A DNA stretch of 31,086 nucleotides, taken from positions 1 to 31,086 of the forward strand of contig CAZDZG010000010.1 of NCBI GenBank assembly GCA_964509845.1, written 5' to 3'. The DNA comes from WYZ-LMO6 sp964509845 (lineage in GTDB: Archaea > Hadarchaeota > Hadarchaeia > Hadarchaeales > WYZ-LMO6). Positions 1 to 6,951 of the stretch are shown one piece after another; the first letter of the stretch is position 1, and each line of letters opens with the position of its first letter. Both the position numbers and the translations under genes were made by a program. The notes beneath the pieces were generated by a model, which ran no database searches, had not been told where the DNA came from, and saw only the letters and a program-made list of their open reading frames with translations.

Positions 1-143
1 GCCATGTCCACCGGCGATTATTCCCGTGAGGGTCTGAAACCGCGGGGGCTTTGATCGGCACCATTCCAAGACCGGCCCGGCTTTTCAAGCGGTTTTAGGG
101 GCGGGATATAGGTTTATCTCTCCCGAGGAGTGGAAAAGGGGAG
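1..143. other. Gene-free left edge with promoter for the first operon
   Basis: No gene is recognised here. A short open frame runs from base 1 to a TGA at 52-54, but its codons (TAT, CGT, AAA) are unlike the AGG/GAG-rich genes of the window, so I do not call it as a gene end. I checked for tRNA, C/D-box and SRP-like signatures and found none. An A/T-rich element at about 104-117 (GATATAGGTTTATC) lies some 30 bp before the ATG at 144 and is the likely TATA box. Confidence 0.45.
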
Positions 144-308
144 ATGCGAGCCAAGGGCCCCAAGTGCAGGTCCTGCGGGAAGCAGATCCAGCTCATGAGC
201 TACGAGGTGGGCTACCTCAAGGTGGTGGTTCCGGGGGAGGCCAGGGCCAGGTTCCTCTGCCAGGGCTGCGCGGAAAAGGTACTGGGGAAGAAGCTCTCGG
301 AGCTCTGA
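144..308 (+). CDS. Small four-cysteine zinc-finger protein
   Basis: This 54-residue protein has two cysteine pairs, CRSC near residues 8-11 and CQGC near residues 39-42, separated by a short basic and hydrophobic stretch. That spacing is typical of a treble-clef or zinc-ribbon knuckle. The ATG at 144 follows a purine-rich GGGGAG. The TGA at 306-308 ends four bases before the next gene, the LigD-type polymerase, so the two are very likely cotranscribed. No family name is recognised. The basic charge and four-Cys pattern would suit a nucleic-acid-binding accessory protein, but that is inference from composition and neighbourhood only. Confidence 0.7.
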   Translation: MRAKGPKCRSCGKQIQLMSYEVGYLKVVVPGEARARFLCQGCAEKVLGKKLSEL

Positions 309-312
309 GGCC

Positions 313-1407
313 ATGGCGGAGCCAAGGGACCACGTTCTGATGACGCTGGCCATAAAGCCGAAGGGAAAGCTGGTGGATCTGGAGCACATAAGGGAGAAGG
401 TGAGCAGGGACGCGGGAAGGGAGTTCTCGGGGGAGGAGGTGGGGAGGCTCCTGGGGGAGCTGGTGGGGGAGGGACTGGTGGAGGAGAGGGAGGGAGGCTA
501 CGCCCTGACGGATAGGGGAAGGGAGTACTTCGAGCGGAGGTGGAGGGAGGTGAGGGGGGAGCTGAACCAGGAATACCTGAAGGTGTACAGGGCCAAGAGG
601 TACTACCCGGTGGTGGCCCCCACCCTCCTCGAGTTCTGCAGGGACCGCTGGGTATCGGTCTTTCGCCTCTTCACGGGGAGGGCCTGGCTCCAGCGAAAGC
701 TGGGGAACAGGTACATCACCATCCGCAGCCTCCCCGAGCTGCAGAGGTGGCTGGACCTGCACGGTATCGACTTCATCCCCTACATCCACCCCGCGGGCTC
801 CGATCGCCCCGACTGGTTCGTGCTGGACCTGGACGCGGGGAAGGAAGTGGCCGAGAGGGACGTGAGGAGGGTGGTCTCCACCACCTTCCGGGTGATGGAG
901 GAGTTCGGCCTGGAGCCCAGGCTGAAGTTCAGCGGCTCCAGGGGGTTCCAGCTGTGGACCAGCCTCCGCCTCCGCAGCCTCCCCGAGGCCTACCGTCCGC
1001 TGGAGCTCCAGGGGGGAAGGAGGGAGAGGAACTTCTTCAGTTTCTTCTCCGACCTCATCCGCTTCCTTGAGGCCAGGGTTTCGGAGAAGCTGCCCGGCCT
1101 CACCACCTCCGAGGTGGCCCACAAGGAGAGGAGGAAGGGAAAGGTGCTCTTCGATCCCTCGGTGATGAAGCCCATGGGGGACGTGAGGGCCCCCTACTCC
1201 ATGCACCACAGGACGGGTCTCGTTTCCGTTCCCCTCTCCGAGCGCGAGCTGGAGGGCTTCAGGCCCGAGCAGGCCGAGCCCGAGCGGGTGGCGGAGAGAT
1301 ACCTGGAGAGGGGGAACGAGTTCGAGCTCAGGGTGGTGGAGGGGGAGGAGTTCGTCAGGGAGGCGCTGGAGTGGTTCAGGGATCATCCGGGGGGGAGGAA
1401 GGAATGA
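313..1407 (+). CDS. LigD-type primase-polymerase (AEP superfamily) with N-terminal winged helix
   Basis: This 364-residue protein has a winged-helix domain at about residues 1-85 followed by an archaeo-eukaryotic primase/polymerase domain. The polymerase part reads like the LigD Pol family rather than PriS: IHPAGSDRPDWFVLDLD (158-174) carries catalytic D172 and D174, SGSRGFQLW (207-215) is motif II, FDPSV (280-284) gives the third acidic residue D281, and RAPYSMHHRTG (292-302) matches the APYS-R-R-G block of LigD polymerases. Family knowledge: these enzymes fill or extend DNA ends in non-homologous end joining. Motif II normally has His where this protein has Gln (Q213, codon CAG), which may affect nucleotide binding. 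It lies in an operon with the upstream zinc-finger gene and overlaps the next start by ATGA. A stand-alone 3'-phosphoesterase domain of the same system lies at 14776-15153. It could also be annotated as a PriS-like primase. Confidence 0.75.
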   Translation: MAEPRDHVLMTLAIKPKGKLVDLEHIREKVSRDAGREFSGEEVGRLLGELVGEGLVEEREGGYALTDRGREYFERRWREVRGELNQEYLKVYRAKRYYPVVAPTLLEFCRDRWVSVFRLFTGRAWLQRKLGNRYITIRSLPELQRWLDLHGIDFIPYIHPAGSDRPDWFVLDLDAGKEVAERDVRRVVSTTFRVMEEFGLEPRLKFSGSRGFQLWTSLRLRSLPEAYRPLELQGGRRERNFFSFFSDLIRFLEARVSEKLPGLTTSEVAHKERRKGKVLFDPSVMKPMGDVRAPYSMHHRTGLVSVPLSERELEGFRPEQAEPERVAERYLERGNEFELRVVEGEEFVREALEWFRDHPGGRKE

Positions 1408-2444
1408 TCCTGACGGCGGAAAGGGAAAGGGAGGTGATACGCACCCTCCTCCTCCGCTGCGGGGCGGGGGAGGAGGAGGCGGAGGCCGTGGCGGACGTGC
1501 TGCTGGAGGGGGACCTCAGGGGCTTCCATTCCCACGGCCTCCTCAGGCTCCCCCACCTCCTGAGGGGGCTGAGGAGGGGGACCATCCTCACGGGGGTGAA
1601 GGTGAGGGTGGTGAGGGAGACCCCGGCCACCGCCCTGGTGGACGGCGGGCACGGGCTGGGACAGTACGTGACCAAGAAGGCCATGGAGCTGGCGATGAGG
1701 AAGGCGGAGGAGGTGGGGGTGGGGGTGGTGGGGGTCTTCAACTCCAACCACTTCGGCATAGCGGGGTACTACGCGGAGATGGCGGCCAGGAGGGGAATGG
1801 TGGGGGTGGTGACCACCACCACCGATCCGCTCGTGCATCCCTGGGGGGGCTGCGAGCCCGTGCTGGGAACCAACGCCCTGGCCATCGCCCTTCCCACCCG
1901 CCCACCCGTTCTGCTGGACATGGCCATGAGCGTGGCGGCCAGGGGGAAGCTGGTGGAGGCCGCCAAGAAGGGGGAGAGGATACCGGAGGGATGGGCGGTG
2001 GACAGGTGGGGGAGGCCCACCACGGATCCGGAGGAGGGGCTCAAGGGGGCCCTGAGCCCCTTCGGGGGCCCCAAGGGTTACGGGCTGGCCTTCGTGCTGG
2101 AGCTCCTGGCCGGGCCCATGGTCAACGCGGCGGTGGGGAGGAGGATAAGGGGGACGCTGGAGCCCGTGGAGGGATTCTGCAACAAGGGGGACCTGCTGGC
2201 GGCGCTGGATCCCGGGGCCTTCACCGACAGGGAGAGGTTCGTCAGGGAGGCGGAGGAGTTCATCCTGGAGGTGAAGTCCTCCAGGAAGGCGGAGGGTTTT
2301 GAGGAGATCCTCGTTCCGGGGGAACCGGAGTTCAGGAAGAGGGAGAAGTACCTGAGGGAGGGAATACCGCTGGCGGACGAGATCTGGGAGGACCTGAGGA
2401 GGACGGCCAGGGAGCTGGGCGTCTGGCCGGAGGAGTGGGGTTAA
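1404..2444 (+). CDS. LDH2-family NAD(P)-dependent malate/L-lactate/sulfolactate dehydrogenase
   Basis: The protein belongs to the LDH2/MDG2 oxidoreductase family. Visible signatures are FHSHGLLRLP with the active-site His near residue 40, GHGLGQYV, the NSNHFGIAGYY substrate/NAD block, GTNALAIALP, and SPFGGPKGYGLA in the C-terminal half. About 346 residues is the normal family length. The ATG at 1404 overlaps the polymerase TGA as ATGA and is preceded by GGGGAGGAAGG; a longer GTG start further upstream would overlap that gene more. In archaea this family covers malate dehydrogenase and the sulfolactate dehydrogenase ComC of coenzyme M synthesis, and the sequence alone does not decide. It reads convergently with pgk, with six bases between the stops. 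Confidence 0.85.
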   Translation: MILTAEREREVIRTLLLRCGAGEEEAEAVADVLLEGDLRGFHSHGLLRLPHLLRGLRRGTILTGVKVRVVRETPATALVDGGHGLGQYVTKKAMELAMRKAEEVGVGVVGVFNSNHFGIAGYYAEMAARRGMVGVVTTTTDPLVHPWGGCEPVLGTNALAIALPTRPPVLLDMAMSVAARGKLVEAAKKGERIPEGWAVDRWGRPTTDPEEGLKGALSPFGGPKGYGLAFVLELLAGPMVNAAVGRRIRGTLEPVEGFCNKGDLLAALDPGAFTDRERFVREAEEFILEVKSSRKAEGFEEILVPGEPEFRKREKYLREGIPLADEIWEDLRRTARELGVWPEEWG

Positions 2445-2450
2445 GGGGAG

Positions 2451-3662
2451 CTAGGTTTTGGCCCTCCGCAGGAGTTCCACCACGGGCATGGGCTCTCCGG
2501 CCAGGAAGCTTATGCACGCCCCCCCTCCGGTGCTCACGTGGCGGATCCTGGAAAGCACCCCCGCCTTTTCGGCCGCGGCCACCAGGTGCCCCCCTCCTAT
2601 GATGGTGTAGGCCTCCGATTCGGCCATGGCCCTCAGCACCTCCACCGTTCCCTTCTCGAAGCCCTCCTGCTCGAAGACCCCCAGCGGCCCGTTGGCCACC
2701 ACCGTCCTGGCCCCCCGGATGAGCCCGCAGTACTCCCGAATGGTCCTGCTCCCCACGTCCTTCACGGGGTACTCCACGGGGAGGGCGGAAACCTCCACCT
2801 CCTCCCTCCTTCCCTCCCTCTCCACCGCCAGGTCCACCGGCAGCCTGATCCTCTCCCCGTAGGAGGAGAGGAGCCTCCTGGCCCTCTCCCTTTCCCTCTC
2901 AAATCCCTTCTCCCTCAGGATCTGCTCGTTGGGCCCCCCCAGCTGCCTCCCGGAGGCCGAGAGGAAGAGCTGCGCCACCAGCCCGCCCGTCAGGACCAGG
3001 TCGGCTATGCCCCTGGAGAGCACGTTCTCGATCATGGCCAGCGAGTCCTTGGACTTCCCCCCTCCCAGCACGTAGAGGCAGGGCCTGTCCGGCTCCCTGG
3101 CCTTCTCCAGCCCCTTCAGCTCCCTCTCCATGAGCCTCCCGGCGTAGGTGGGGAGGACCGCCCCGAACCCCACCAGGGAGGGCTGGGCCCGGTGGGCGGC
3201 CCCGAAGGCATCGTTCACGTATACGTCGGCCAGCGAGGAGAGCTCCCTGACCAGGAAGGTCCTGGCCATCTGCTCGGGGGTGCCGCTGAGGGATTCCTCG
3301 GCGCAGAACCTCACGTTCTCCAGCAGCAGGACCTCTCCCGGCCTCAGCCCCCTGATGGCTTCCTTGGCGGCGGGACCCAGGACGTCGGGCACGTACCTGA
3401 CGGGCATGCCCAGGATCTGGCCAAGCCTCTCGGCATGCCTCTCCAGCCTGGCGAAATCCTCTTCCCCCGGCCTTCCCTGATGGGCCAGCACCACCACCTT
3501 AGCCCCCTTCTCCGCCAGCTCCCTGATGGTGGGGGCGCACTCCCTAAGCCTGGAGTCCTCCAGGATCTCCCCGGTCTTGGGATCCAGGGGGGAGTTGATG
3601 TCCACCCTTAGCAGGACGGTCTTGCCCCTTACCTCCGCCTGATCGAGGGTGGGAAGCGACAT
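2451..3662 (-). CDS. pgk: Phosphoglycerate kinase
   Basis: This cytosolic enzyme interconverts 1,3-bisphosphoglycerate and 3-phosphoglycerate with ADP/ATP. Hallmarks are LLRVDINSPLD near the N-terminus (substrate arginine region), LAHQGRPG, LLLENVRF, YVNDAFGAAHRAQPS, YVLGGGKSKDS, and a C-terminal GGGHLVAA and STGGGA nucleotide loop. Its 403 residues is the archaeal length. The ATG at 3662-3660 overlaps the GAPDH stop as TGATG, so it is the second gene of a gap-pgk operon and probably relies on translational coupling. The frame is open upstream to 3719, but that part lies inside gap and is not conserved. Confidence 0.95.
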   Translation of the reverse strand: MSLPTLDQAEVRGKTVLLRVDINSPLDPKTGEILEDSRLRECAPTIRELAEKGAKVVVLAHQGRPGEEDFARLERHAERLGQILGMPVRYVPDVLGPAAKEAIRGLRPGEVLLLENVRFCAEESLSGTPEQMARTFLVRELSSLADVYVNDAFGAAHRAQPSLVGFGAVLPTYAGRLMERELKGLEKAREPDRPCLYVLGGGKSKDSLAMIENVLSRGIADLVLTGGLVAQLFLSASGRQLGGPNEQILREKGFERERERARRLLSSYGERIRLPVDLAVEREGRREEVEVSALPVEYPVKDVGSRTIREYCGLIRGARTVVANGPLGVFEQEGFEKGTVEVLRAMAESEAYTIIGGGHLVAAAEKAGVLSRIRHVSTGGGACISFLAGEPMPVVELLRRAKT

Positions 3663-4663
3663 CAGCCCCTGGCGGCGATGAGGTTGGTCATGTCCACCAG
3701 ACGGCAGGAGTAACCCCACTCGTTGTCGTACCAGGCCACCACCTTCACCAGGTTTCCCCCTACCACGGTGGTCAGGGCACCGTCCACGATGGAGGAGTGG
3801 TCGTTGCCTATGAAGTCGCAGGAGACGAGCGGCTCCTCCGTGTAGGCCAGGATGCCCTTCAGGCTCCCCTCCGCCGCCCTCTTGAAGGCGGCGTTCACCT
3901 CCTCCGCCGTGGTCTCCCTCTTGAGGAGGGCCACCAGATCCACCACCGATACGTCCGGAACGGGCACCCTGAAGGCTATGCCGTGGCTCTTCCCCTTCAT
4001 GCTGGGTATCACCTCGAAGATGGCCTTGGCCGCCCCGGTGGTGGTGGGGATGATGGAGACCGCCGCCGCCCTGGCCCTCCTCAGGTCCCGGTGAACCAGG
4101 TCAAGCACCCTCTGATCGTTGGTGTAGGCGTGCACGGTGGTCATCAGGCACTTCTCCACCCCGAAGTTCTCCTCCAGCACCTTCAGCAGGGGGGCGAGGC
4201 AGTTGGTGGTGCAGGAGCCGAGCGAGAGGATGCGGTGGCGGGAGGGGTCGTACTGGGAATCGTTCACCCCGGGCACGATGGTGATGTCGGGGTCCTTGGC
4301 GGGGGCGGTGATCAGGACGCGCCTGGCCCCCGCCTCCAGGTGCTTGGAGGCCCCCTCCCTGTCCGTGAAGGCCCCCGTGGACTCGATCACCAGGTCCACC
4401 CCCAGCTCCCTCCAGGGTAGCCTGGAGGGATCCCTCTCCGAGAGGAGCCTGATCCGTTCCCCCCCCACCACCAGCTGGCCGTCCTCCGCCCTCGCCTCCA
4501 CGTCCAGCTTCCCGAAGGTGGAGTCATACTTGAGGAGGTGAAGGAGGGTGGGGGCGTCGGCGAGGTCGTTTACCGCCACCACCTCCCAGCCCTTCCTCCT
4601 TCGGAGGGAGCTCCGGTAGAAGAGCCTGCCTATGCGCCCGAAGCCGTTGATGGCCACGCGCAC
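3662..4663 (-). CDS. gap: Glyceraldehyde-3-phosphate dehydrogenase, bacterial/eukaryotic (class I) type
   Basis: The protein (333 residues) starts with the Rossmann motif INGFGRIGR (5-13) and has D33 where NAD-preferring enzymes bind the adenosine ribose. It carries the catalytic block SCTTNCLAP with C151, H178 in VHAYTNDQ, and the substrate Arg in GIAFRVPVPD. These are class I features; most archaea instead use a class II GAPDH with very different motifs, so the gene was probably acquired laterally. The usual SNASCTTN is SLGSCTTN here. The start is GTG at 4663-4661, with a TATA box about 28 bp upstream, so the mRNA should be nearly leaderless. pgk follows with a one-base overlap. The pair works in glycolysis or gluconeogenesis together with the FBP aldolase/phosphatase at 9876. 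Confidence 0.93.
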   Translation of the reverse strand: MRVAINGFGRIGRLFYRSSLRRRKGWEVVAVNDLADAPTLLHLLKYDSTFGKLDVEARAEDGQLVVGGERIRLLSERDPSRLPWRELGVDLVIESTGAFTDREGASKHLEAGARRVLITAPAKDPDITIVPGVNDSQYDPSRHRILSLGSCTTNCLAPLLKVLEENFGVEKCLMTTVHAYTNDQRVLDLVHRDLRRARAAAVSIIPTTTGAAKAIFEVIPSMKGKSHGIAFRVPVPDVSVVDLVALLKRETTAEEVNAAFKRAAEGSLKGILAYTEEPLVSCDFIGNDHSSIVDGALTTVVGGNLVKVVAWYDNEWGYSCRLVDMTNLIAARG

Positions 4664-4685
4664 GTCGATTCTAGGAAGGGCAAAG

Positions 4686-4696
4686 TTTATATATAG
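4686..4696. promoter_or_regulatory. TATA box of gap, possibly shared with the divergent riboflavin operon
   Basis: TTTATATATAG is the strongest TATA-like element in the 84-bp divergent region. Its centre is about 28 bp from the gap GTG on the minus strand, which is right for an archaeal promoter. Because the element is nearly symmetric it may also drive plus-strand transcription starting near 4717, about 30 bp before the ATG at 4748. No other TATA candidate is visible for the riboflavin operon. Confidence 0.65.
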
Positions 4697-4703
4697 TTTC
4701 TCC

Positions 4704-4742
4704 TACTTCTTCTAACCGTTTTTGGAAAAAGAACCAGAAGTG
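4704..4742. promoter_or_regulatory. Candidate operator upstream of rbkR
   Basis: Two half-sites, TACTTCT (4704-4710) and AGAAGTG (4736-4742), form an imperfect inverted repeat. Between them is TTTTTGGAAAAA (4719-4730), a second dyad located about where transcription of the riboflavin operon would start. RbkR-type regulators of archaea are known to bind palindromes upstream of riboflavin genes, so this is a plausible autoregulatory site. It is a weak pattern-based call. Confidence 0.3.
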
Positions 4743-4747
4743 GTAAG

Positions 4748-5395
4748 ATGGAGAAGCTGAGGCTCCTGCTGGAGCTGGCCAGGGCGGAGGGTCGTTCCGC
4801 CCCTCTGACGCTGAAGGAGCTCTCCGGTAGGACGGGCAGGCCGGCCTCCACCCTCTCCCGCTGGCTCAGGGAGCTGGAGGGAAGGGGCTGGGTGGAGCGC
4901 CTGGCGGAGGGGAGGGGGAGGAGGCTTTCGGAGAGGGGAAGGGTCTTCCTCCGCTCCCTCTATCTGGAGCTGGGTGAGGTGCTGGAGGGGAGGAAGGAAC
5001 TGATGAGGCTCACGGGAGAGGTGGTGAGCGGGCTGGGGGAGGGGAGCTACTACCTCAGGCAGGAGGGCTACCTCAGGCAGTTCAGGGAGCAGCTGGGCTT
5101 CACCCCCTATCCGGGAACCCTCAACGTGAAGCTCAACGGCTCCTCCAGGGAGGCCAGGGAGCTGCTCCGGGAGCTGCCAGGCAAGATGCTCAGGGGCTTC
5201 CGGACCGAGGAGAGGAGCTTCGGGGAGGTGAAGTGCTTCCCGGTGAGGATAAGGGGGAAGGAGGCCGTGCTGGTGCTTCCCCTCAGGAGCTCCCACACCG
5301 AGGTGGTGGAGGTGGTGGCGGAGGAGAGGCTGAGGGACCTGCTGGGTCTGAAGGACGGGGACAGGGTGGAGCTGGAGGTGGGGAGATGGGAGTGA
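4748..5395 (+). CDS. rbkR: Bifunctional regulator / CTP-dependent riboflavin kinase (RbkR/RibK)
   Basis: The protein phosphorylates riboflavin to FMN using CTP and probably also regulates riboflavin genes. Residues 1-75 form a winged helix-turn-helix (LTLKELSGRTGRPASTLSRW at 20-39). The C-terminal domain has the archaeal kinase signature GLGEGSYY (95-102) and LGFTPYPGTLNVKLN (116-130). Full-length RbkR proteins have exactly this HTH-plus-kinase layout; the short RibK of Methanocaldococcus lacks the HTH. It is the first gene of a five-gene riboflavin operon, as expected for an autoregulator. The ATG at 4748 is the first start after the promoter. The following ribB overlaps its 3' end. DNA binding by this particular protein is inferred. 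Confidence 0.9.
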   Translation: MEKLRLLLELARAEGRSAPLTLKELSGRTGRPASTLSRWLRELEGRGWVERLAEGRGRRLSERGRVFLRSLYLELGEVLEGRKELMRLTGEVVSGLGEGSYYLRQEGYLRQFREQLGFTPYPGTLNVKLNGSSREARELLRELPGKMLRGFRTEERSFGEVKCFPVRIRGKEAVLVLPLRSSHTEVVEVVAEERLRDLLGLKDGDRVELEVGRWE

Positions 5396-6072
5396 GGGAG
5401 GCCCTGAGGGCCCTGGCGGAGGGCAGGTTCATCCTCCTGTACGATGCCGAGGAGAGGGAAAACGAGGTGGACATGGTCATGGGGGCCCAGTTCGTGCAGC
5501 CCTCCCACGTGGCGGTGCTGAGGAGGGAGGCGGGGGGCCTGATCTGCGTGGCCCTCCACCACCGGATAGCCCAGAAGCTGGGCCTCCCCTACCTCACCGA
5601 GCTCTACCGGGCGGCCTCCGACAGGTTCCGGATCCTGGGGGAGGTCCTTCCCCACGACCTTCCCTACGACGAGCGATCCGCCTTCTCCCTCTCCGTCAAC
5701 CACAGGAGGACCAGGACGGGGATCACGGACTGGGACAGGGCCCTCACCATAAGGGAGCTGGCCAGGCTGGGGGAGGGGATCCTCAACGGTTCCCCGCCGG
5801 AGGAGTTCGGCAGGAACTTCAGGAGCCCAGGTCACGTTCCCCTCCTCCCCGCCGCCCCAAGCCTCCTGGAGAGGAGGGGCCACACCGAGCTCTCCGTCAC
5901 CCTGGCGGAGATGGCGGGAATCGTGCCCGTCACGGTGATATGCGAGATGCTGGATGCGGAGACCCACCGGGCCCTCAGCCTGGAGAAGGCCAGGGAGTAC
6001 GCGGACGGGAGGGGGCTGGTGCTGGTGGAGGGGGAGGAGGTGGTCAGGGAGTGGAGGAGGCAGCATGCGTAA
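5386..6072 (+). CDS. ribB: 3,4-dihydroxy-2-butanone-4-phosphate synthase
   Basis: RibB converts ribulose 5-phosphate to the four-carbon precursor of lumazine. The sequence shows the acidic metal site DAEERENEVDM near residues 17-27, AGGLICVAL, SVNHRRTRTGITDWDRA (the substrate loop), and RRGHTELSV with the metal-binding His, followed by ICEMLD. Its 228 residues is normal for a single-domain enzyme; the GTP cyclohydrolase II domain of bacterial fusions is absent, as in archaea. ATG 5386 overlaps rbkR by 10 bases. An in-frame GTG at 5392 would give a GTGA overlap and is an alternative start. The gene is tightly coupled to ribC, with an 8-base overlap. Confidence 0.93.
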   Translation: MGVREALRALAEGRFILLYDAEERENEVDMVMGAQFVQPSHVAVLRREAGGLICVALHHRIAQKLGLPYLTELYRAASDRFRILGEVLPHDLPYDERSAFSLSVNHRRTRTGITDWDRALTIRELARLGEGILNGSPPEEFGRNFRSPGHVPLLPAAPSLLERRGHTELSVTLAEMAGIVPVTVICEMLDAETHRALSLEKAREYADGRGLVLVEGEEVVREWRRQHA

Positions 6073-6526
6073 GGTGGGGATAGTGGATACCACCTTCGCC
6101 AGGTACGACATGGCTTCGGCCGCCATGGACGAGCTGAGGAACCTGTGCGAGGTGAAGTTCGAGAGGAGGACGGTGCCGGGCATCAAGGATCTGCCCGTGG
6201 AGTGCAAGCGCCTGCTGGAGGAGGGATGCGATGCCGTCATGGCCTTCGGCATGCCAGGCCCCACCCCCATAGACAAGCAGTGCGCCCACGAGGCCTCCCT
6301 GGGCCTCATCTGGGCCCAGCTCCTCACCAACAAGCACATCCTGGAGGTCTTCGTCTTTGAGGACGAGGCCTCCTCCGAGGAGGAGCTGGCCAGGCTGGCG
6401 GAAAGGAGGGCCAGGGAGCATGCCCGCAACCTCTACCGCTTGCTCTTCAAGCCGGAAGAGCTGACCAAAAGGGCCGGCACCGGGCAGAGGGAAGGCGGTC
6501 CGGACGTCGGCCCCTTAAGGAGGTGA
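6065..6526 (+). CDS. ribC: Archaeal riboflavin synthase
   Basis: This archaeal-type riboflavin synthase is related to lumazine synthase, not to the bacterial two-barrel enzyme. It dismutates two molecules of 6,7-dimethyl-8-ribityllumazine into riboflavin. Diagnostic stretches are VGIVDTTFARYDM at the N-terminus, FERRTVPGIKDLPVECKRLL, and AFGMPGPTPIDKQCAHEASL. The protein has 153 residues, the usual size. The ATG at 6065 lies inside the ribB 3' end. Its own product precursor is made by RibH, encoded directly downstream. The last 20 or so residues are charged and not part of the recognised fold. Confidence 0.93.
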   Translation: MRKVGIVDTTFARYDMASAAMDELRNLCEVKFERRTVPGIKDLPVECKRLLEEGCDAVMAFGMPGPTPIDKQCAHEASLGLIWAQLLTNKHILEVFVFEDEASSEEELARLAERRAREHARNLYRLLFKPEELTKRAGTGQREGGPDVGPLRR

Positions 6527-6530
6527 GGAG

Positions 6531-6944
6531 ATGGTGAAGCTGGGGCTGGTGGCGAGCGAGTTCTCTTGGGACGTGGTGGGGCCCATGGTGGAGTTCGCCA
6601 AGAGACACGCGGAGTTCCTGGGGGCCGAGCTGGTGAGGGAGGTGCTGGTTCCGGGGGTCTGGGAGATACCGGTGGCCGTCAAGCGCCTGCTGGAGGAGGG
6701 AAAGGTGGACGCCGTGGTGACGCTGGGGGCCGTGATAGAGGGGGAGACGGAGCACGACGAGGTGATCATGCAGCAGACCACCAGGAAGCTGATGGACCTG
6801 GCGCTGGAGTACGGGAAGCCGGTGGCCCTCGGCATCTCCGGACCGGGCATGACCAGGCTGCAGGCGCTGGACAGGGTGAACGAGTACGCCAGGAGAGCGG
6901 TGGAGAGTGCGGTCAAGACGGCCAAAAGGCTGGGAATCGCCTGA
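6531..6944 (+). CDS. ribH: 6,7-dimethyl-8-ribityllumazine synthase
   Basis: RibH condenses the RibB product with the ribityl-aminopyrimidine to make lumazine. Its 137-residue sequence has the N-terminal strand LGLVASEFSWDVV with the aromatic stacking residue, VPGVWEIPVAVKRL, and the phosphate and catalytic loop GAVIEGETEHDEVI with the catalytic His; ISGPGMTRLQAL completes the site. The family usually assembles as pentamers or 60-mer capsids. A strong Shine-Dalgarno AAGGAGGTGAGG precedes the ATG at 6531. It lies four bases after ribC. Confidence 0.95.
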   Translation: MVKLGLVASEFSWDVVGPMVEFAKRHAEFLGAELVREVLVPGVWEIPVAVKRLLEEGKVDAVVTLGAVIEGETEHDEVIMQQTTRKLMDLALEYGKPVALGISGPGMTRLQALDRVNEYARRAVESAVKTAKRLGIA

Positions 6945-6951
6945 GGCCAGG

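Noticed and set aside
1..60. C-terminal end of a truncated upstream gene (frame 1, stop at 52-54)
   Set aside because: Codon usage is unlike the window and the peptide has no recognisable feature; too short to support.
4664..4747. FMN riboswitch before the riboflavin operon
   Set aside because: No RFN element conserved stems; the gap is only 84 bp and archaeal riboflavin genes are usually controlled by RbkR.
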